This document shows positions 61,642 through 64,000 of a DNA stretch of 64,000 bases, piece by piece. Source of the DNA: Hydrogenoanaerobacterium sp032017025 (GTDB taxonomy: Bacteria > Bacillota > Clostridia > Oscillospirales > Ruminococcaceae); contig NZ_DALZQO010000015.1 in NCBI RefSeq assembly GCF_032017025.1, positions 11,320 through 75,319 on the forward strand. The letters are read 5' to 3'. Each line of letters begins with the position of its first letter. The first letter of the stretch is position 1. The notes under the pieces were generated by a model. The model was given only the letters and a program-made list of their open reading frames with translations, was not told where the DNA came from and made no database searches. A program made the translations under genes and the position numbers.

Positions 61642-62571
61642 ATGGAAGAAACGGATATCTTATTTGCCCAAAAGAAAATGAAAAAGGCATTCTCTCGTAT
61701 CGGCTGGGGAATGACTGCACTGCTTGCGTCAACCTATCTCTCGCAATTTGGTATATCGCTGTTAGTAAGGCTGTATGCGCCCCAATTTACAAAAAGTGAA
61801 GTGCTATGGTGGGGGCTTACCACAATTCCTCTGTATGTTTTTGGTGTGGCGGCACTTTGGCTGATCACCCGCACTATGCCAGAGGGCGAAACAAAAGAGG
61901 GGATAGACCTTTCGGCAGGGCAAATCGGTGCGCTTACCTGCATCACGCTGGCTATGAGTATTGTGAGCGGATTAGCATCCCTCATGCTCAACGGCATACT
62001 CGGCATCATCAAGGGCAGCCCGGTTGCCAACCCCTCCGTCGCGATTGAGAAGATGCACATTGTTCCTACCTTTTTGGTGATATGTATTATTGCGCCGGTG
62101 GTGGAGGAGTATATTTTCCGCGGCATTCTCATTCGTAAGCTGCGGGGTTACGGCGAGGCAGTGTGCGTATTTGCCTCGGCCTTTCTTTTTGCTTTGCTCC
62201 ACGGTAACAGCTATCAGCTAATCAGCACCTTTGTAATAGGGGCGGTGCTGGCATATGTTACGGTGAAAACCAATACTATTGTATATGCTATCTTAATTCA
62301 CATGTCAAACAATATAGTTGCAACCATTGCCGCCCGAATAACGGCGACACAAAACATGGCGGCAGCTTCACTGTTTTCGATTGGGATGATGGCGATGATT
62401 ATTTCGGGCTGTGTTTTTCTGGGCTTTGCCATCAGACGAATCAGCCTGGATAACAGCGGAAGTGATATTAGCATATGGGTGCGGCTGCGCAGCTTTGTAT
62501 TAAGCCCTGGTGTAATGGTATACACTTCTTTAAATACCTTGCTTATTGTATACTCAATTTTTTTCGCATAG
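61642..62571 (+). CDS. CPBP-family intramembrane metalloprotease
   Basis: A 309-residue protein with about eight membrane segments and the CPBP motifs EEYIFRGILIRKLRG (EExxxR) near 155, a conserved histidine in LLHGNSYQLI, and HMSNN near 220. Such Rce1/Abi-like enzymes cleave within membranes or act in immunity to bacteriocins. AAGAAGGG precedes the ATG. No partner peptide gene seen. Confidence 0.92.
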   Translation: MEETDILFAQKKMKKAFSRIGWGMTALLASTYLSQFGISLLVRLYAPQFTKSEVLWWGLTTIPLYVFGVAALWLITRTMPEGETKEGIDLSAGQIGALTCITLAMSIVSGLASLMLNGILGIIKGSPVANPSVAIEKMHIVPTFLVICIIAPVVEEYIFRGILIRKLRGYGEAVCVFASAFLFALLHGNSYQLISTFVIGAVLAYVTVKTNTIVYAILIHMSNNIVATIAARITATQNMAAASLFSIGMMAMIISGCVFLGFAIRRISLDNSGSDISIWVRLRSFVLSPGVMVYTSLNTLLIVYSIFFA

Positions 62572-62579
62572 CAAATAAG

Positions 62580-62610
62580 AAAAGGAGTCTCTGTTCAGAG
62601 GCTCCTTTTT
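62580..62610. terminator. Terminator between the CPBP gene and sleB
   Basis: AAAGGAG-CTCTG and CAGAG-CTCCTTT stem with A and T runs; shared by the convergent genes. Confidence 0.88.
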
Positions 62611-62624
62611 ATTGCGGACAGCGG

Positions 62625-63338
62625 CTATTTGCAGAATAAATGCTTTCCAATGCGCTTGATGACGGGGCGGGTACGCATCCATTGGTTTGAGGTTTTATCG
62701 GGGTTATAATAGTAGATTGCGCCGCCGCTTGCATCCCATCCGTTCATTGAGTCTTTGGCGGCTCGGTAAGCACTGTCTGCCACGGGTTGGTTGATTTGGC
62801 CGTCGGTAATGGCGGTAAAAGCCCCCGGCTGATAGATAACACCTGAAAGCGTGTTGGGGAACGAGGGGTGTTTTACACGGTTGATGATGACGCCTCCAAC
62901 GGCAACTTGTCCCTCGTAGGTTTCGCCGCGTGCCTCCGCTGAGATGACGCGCGCCAGCAAACGGTAGTCACTGTCGGAGTAGCCGCCGACGCCGCCTGAA
63001 CTGGTGGAGCCGCCCGAGCTGCCGGACGAAGAACTAATGCCCATAGCGCGCAAGGTCTGCGGGCCTGCAATGCCATCCACGTTCAGGCCGTTTTTCTGCT
63101 GAAAGTAGCGGACGCCTTTTTCTGTCTGGGGGCCGAAGATGCCATCCACCGCTCCGGTCATATAGCCCCACTGCTTCAGCTTAGTCTGAATCTGCCGCAC
63201 CTCATTGCCGCGTGAGCCTACGCGCGAGAGTGCATCCACAGAACCCATCCTGCTCGCATAGGTTACTAAGCCAATCATTAAAATGTTTAGTGCAATCAGG
63301 ATCATCAGCTTCAAAATGGGAATTATCTTTCTTGTCAT
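62625..63338 (-). CDS. sleB: SleB-type cortex/cell wall hydrolase
   Basis: The 237-residue protein has an N-terminal signal or anchor helix (about 8-27), a peptidoglycan-binding domain (LKQWGYMTGAVDGIFGPQT then VDGIAGPQTLRAMG, 50-100), a Ser/Gly linker, and a Hydrolase_2 domain with SAEARGETYEGQVAVGGVI and catalytic-region residues. SleB lytic transglycosylases digest spore cortex; related CwlJ-like enzymes act in other growth states, so spore role is inferred. AAGGAGG precedes the ATG. Confidence 0.92.
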   Translation of the reverse strand: MTRKIIPILKLMILIALNILMIGLVTYASRMGSVDALSRVGSRGNEVRQIQTKLKQWGYMTGAVDGIFGPQTEKGVRYFQQKNGLNVDGIAGPQTLRAMGISSSSGSSGGSTSSGGVGGYSDSDYRLLARVISAEARGETYEGQVAVGGVIINRVKHPSFPNTLSGVIYQPGAFTAITDGQINQPVADSAYRAAKDSMNGWDASGGAIYYYNPDKTSNQWMRTRPVIKRIGKHLFCK

Positions 63339-63511
63339 AGCATAACCTCCTTGAGAAAATTAGATGGTAGAAGTATTTCCAGATATCGCACTCTTATCCG
63401 TATTCGTGCAAAACGAGTTATTTTGTCACCCTTTTTAAACAAAAACATATCATAATCATGTAAATGTGTTTTGTATTTGGAATGAACGGCAAGGTAAGGA
63501 GGAGACGGTGA

Positions 63512-63817
63512 ATGGAGCTTTGGCTGGTGATGGGGATATCGTCGGTGCTAATTGTGGTAAGCTTTTTGTTGGGTGAACGTTTGCAGGAGCGCAGGATGCT
63601 TCGTGAAGCGGGACGGGTAAGGCACCAGCGCGCAATGCGTTGTGTACAGTTTGCCGCACAGGGGATCGATACCTTAATCCGGAAAGATTTGATTCCGGCG
63701 GGCAAGCGCACCGCATGCATTGAGGAAATGGCACGTGCAGCCTATGCCTACAGCTTTGCGCAGCCGGATGCCTATATAGAGGAAGAAATTCACAAAGCAG
63801 TGAATGGGTTTGCGTAA
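63512..63817 (+). CDS. Small membrane-anchored protein of unknown function
   Basis: A 101-residue protein with one N-terminal membrane segment (about 3-20) and a basic then acidic cytoplasmic part including LIPAGKRTACIEEMARAAYA. AAGGAGG sits before the ATG and a terminator follows, supporting a real gene. The small size and single segment recall holin-like proteins, but I cannot support that. Confidence 0.7.
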   Translation: MELWLVMGISSVLIVVSFLLGERLQERRMLREAGRVRHQRAMRCVQFAAQGIDTLIRKDLIPAGKRTACIEEMARAAYAYSFAQPDAYIEEEIHKAVNGFA

Positions 63818-63830
63818 TCATGGCTATAAT

Positions 63831-63858
63831 AAAGGCGGATGCGGTCGCATCCGCTTTT
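63831..63858 (+). terminator. Intrinsic terminator after the small membrane protein
   Basis: GCGGATGCG/CGCATCCGC perfect nine-base stem, followed by TTTT. Confidence 0.88.
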
Positions 63859-63946
63859 ATGTTGCCAAAAACACTCCATGATGGGGGCAGATTGTGTGCA
63901 GATATGACAATACGCGTATTTCTTACAAAAAACCTGCTAAAAAACG

Positions 63947-63975
63947 TTGACAAACCTTTGGGGCTATGTTAATAT
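63947..63975 (+). promoter_or_regulatory. Promoter near the right edge
   Basis: TTGACA (63947-63952) and TAATAT (63970-63975), spacer 17. The gene it drives lies beyond the window. Confidence 0.6.
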
Positions 63976-64000
63976 AATAAAGCTGTCAGCGAGACAGGAA

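Overview
The window is a chromosomal replication-origin region of an anaerobic, low-to-mid GC Firmicute of the class Clostridia. The gene content suggests an Oscillospiraceae/Ruminococcaceae-type bacterium, but that placement is inference. Evidence: the Firmicute-type order gyrA-gyrB-remB-recF-yaaA-dnaN-dnaA on the minus strand, facing away from rpmH-rnpA-yidD-yidC-khpB-mnmE-mnmG-rsmG-noc-parA-parB on the plus strand; a SleB-type cortex hydrolase (endospore lineage); pyruvate:ferredoxin oxidoreductase and a trimeric [FeFe] hydrogenase (fermentative anaerobe); and a T-box leader. One 10-N assembly gap lies inside mnmG.

Layout. 1-9021 (minus): gyrA (cut by the window edge), a YcxB-like membrane protein, gyrB, remB, recF, yaaA, dnaN, dnaA. 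The origin is bipartite, with DnaA-box clusters on both sides of dnaA (7244-7674 and 9022-9232). The dnaA-dnaN spacer carries a run of DnaA-trios next to a DnaA box. 9473-24448 (plus): the rpmH-to-parB block with two perfect parS sites, then serS, an acyl-ACP thioesterase, a flavin reductase-like gene and guaB. 24632-24824: tRNA-Met and tRNA-Glu. 24932-29823 (minus): a heptad-repeat protein, a GH13 glucanohydrolase and glycogen phosphorylase. 30235-34825 (plus): zapA, a U32 peptidase-family protein, udk, dut, a DUF4321 protein and maf. 34983-41160: the cell-shape block mreB, mreC, mreD, PBP2, a minD-like gene and mgsA. 41189-44668: T-box-controlled hisS-aspS. 44870-45619: an orphan AAA ATPase. 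45701-49249 (minus): PFOR. 49783-52323: a CNNM/CorC-like protein and DAHP synthase.

52633-61249 is the most distinctive region. A minus-strand operon (DRTGG protein, RsbW-like ATPase, sensor-like [FeFe]-hydrogenase homologue, DRTGG protein, PHP phosphoesterase) diverges from a plus-strand operon with the NAD-linked [FeFe] hydrogenase (HydC, an ATPase, a 2Fe-2S thioredoxin-like protein, HydB, HydA). A Rex-like palindrome lies between them. PFOR makes reduced ferredoxin and the hydrogenase can oxidise ferredoxin and NADH together to H2, so this region and PFOR form the core redox system of the window. The divergent operon looks like an uncharacterised redox-sensing module attached to it. The window ends with a CPBP membrane protease, SleB, a small membrane protein and a promoter whose gene lies outside.

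Most genes right of the origin run with the replication fork. The heptad-repeat gene, GH13, glgP, PFOR, the PHP-DRTGG operon and sleB are head-on. All functions are assigned by reading the translations and motifs; no database search was run.
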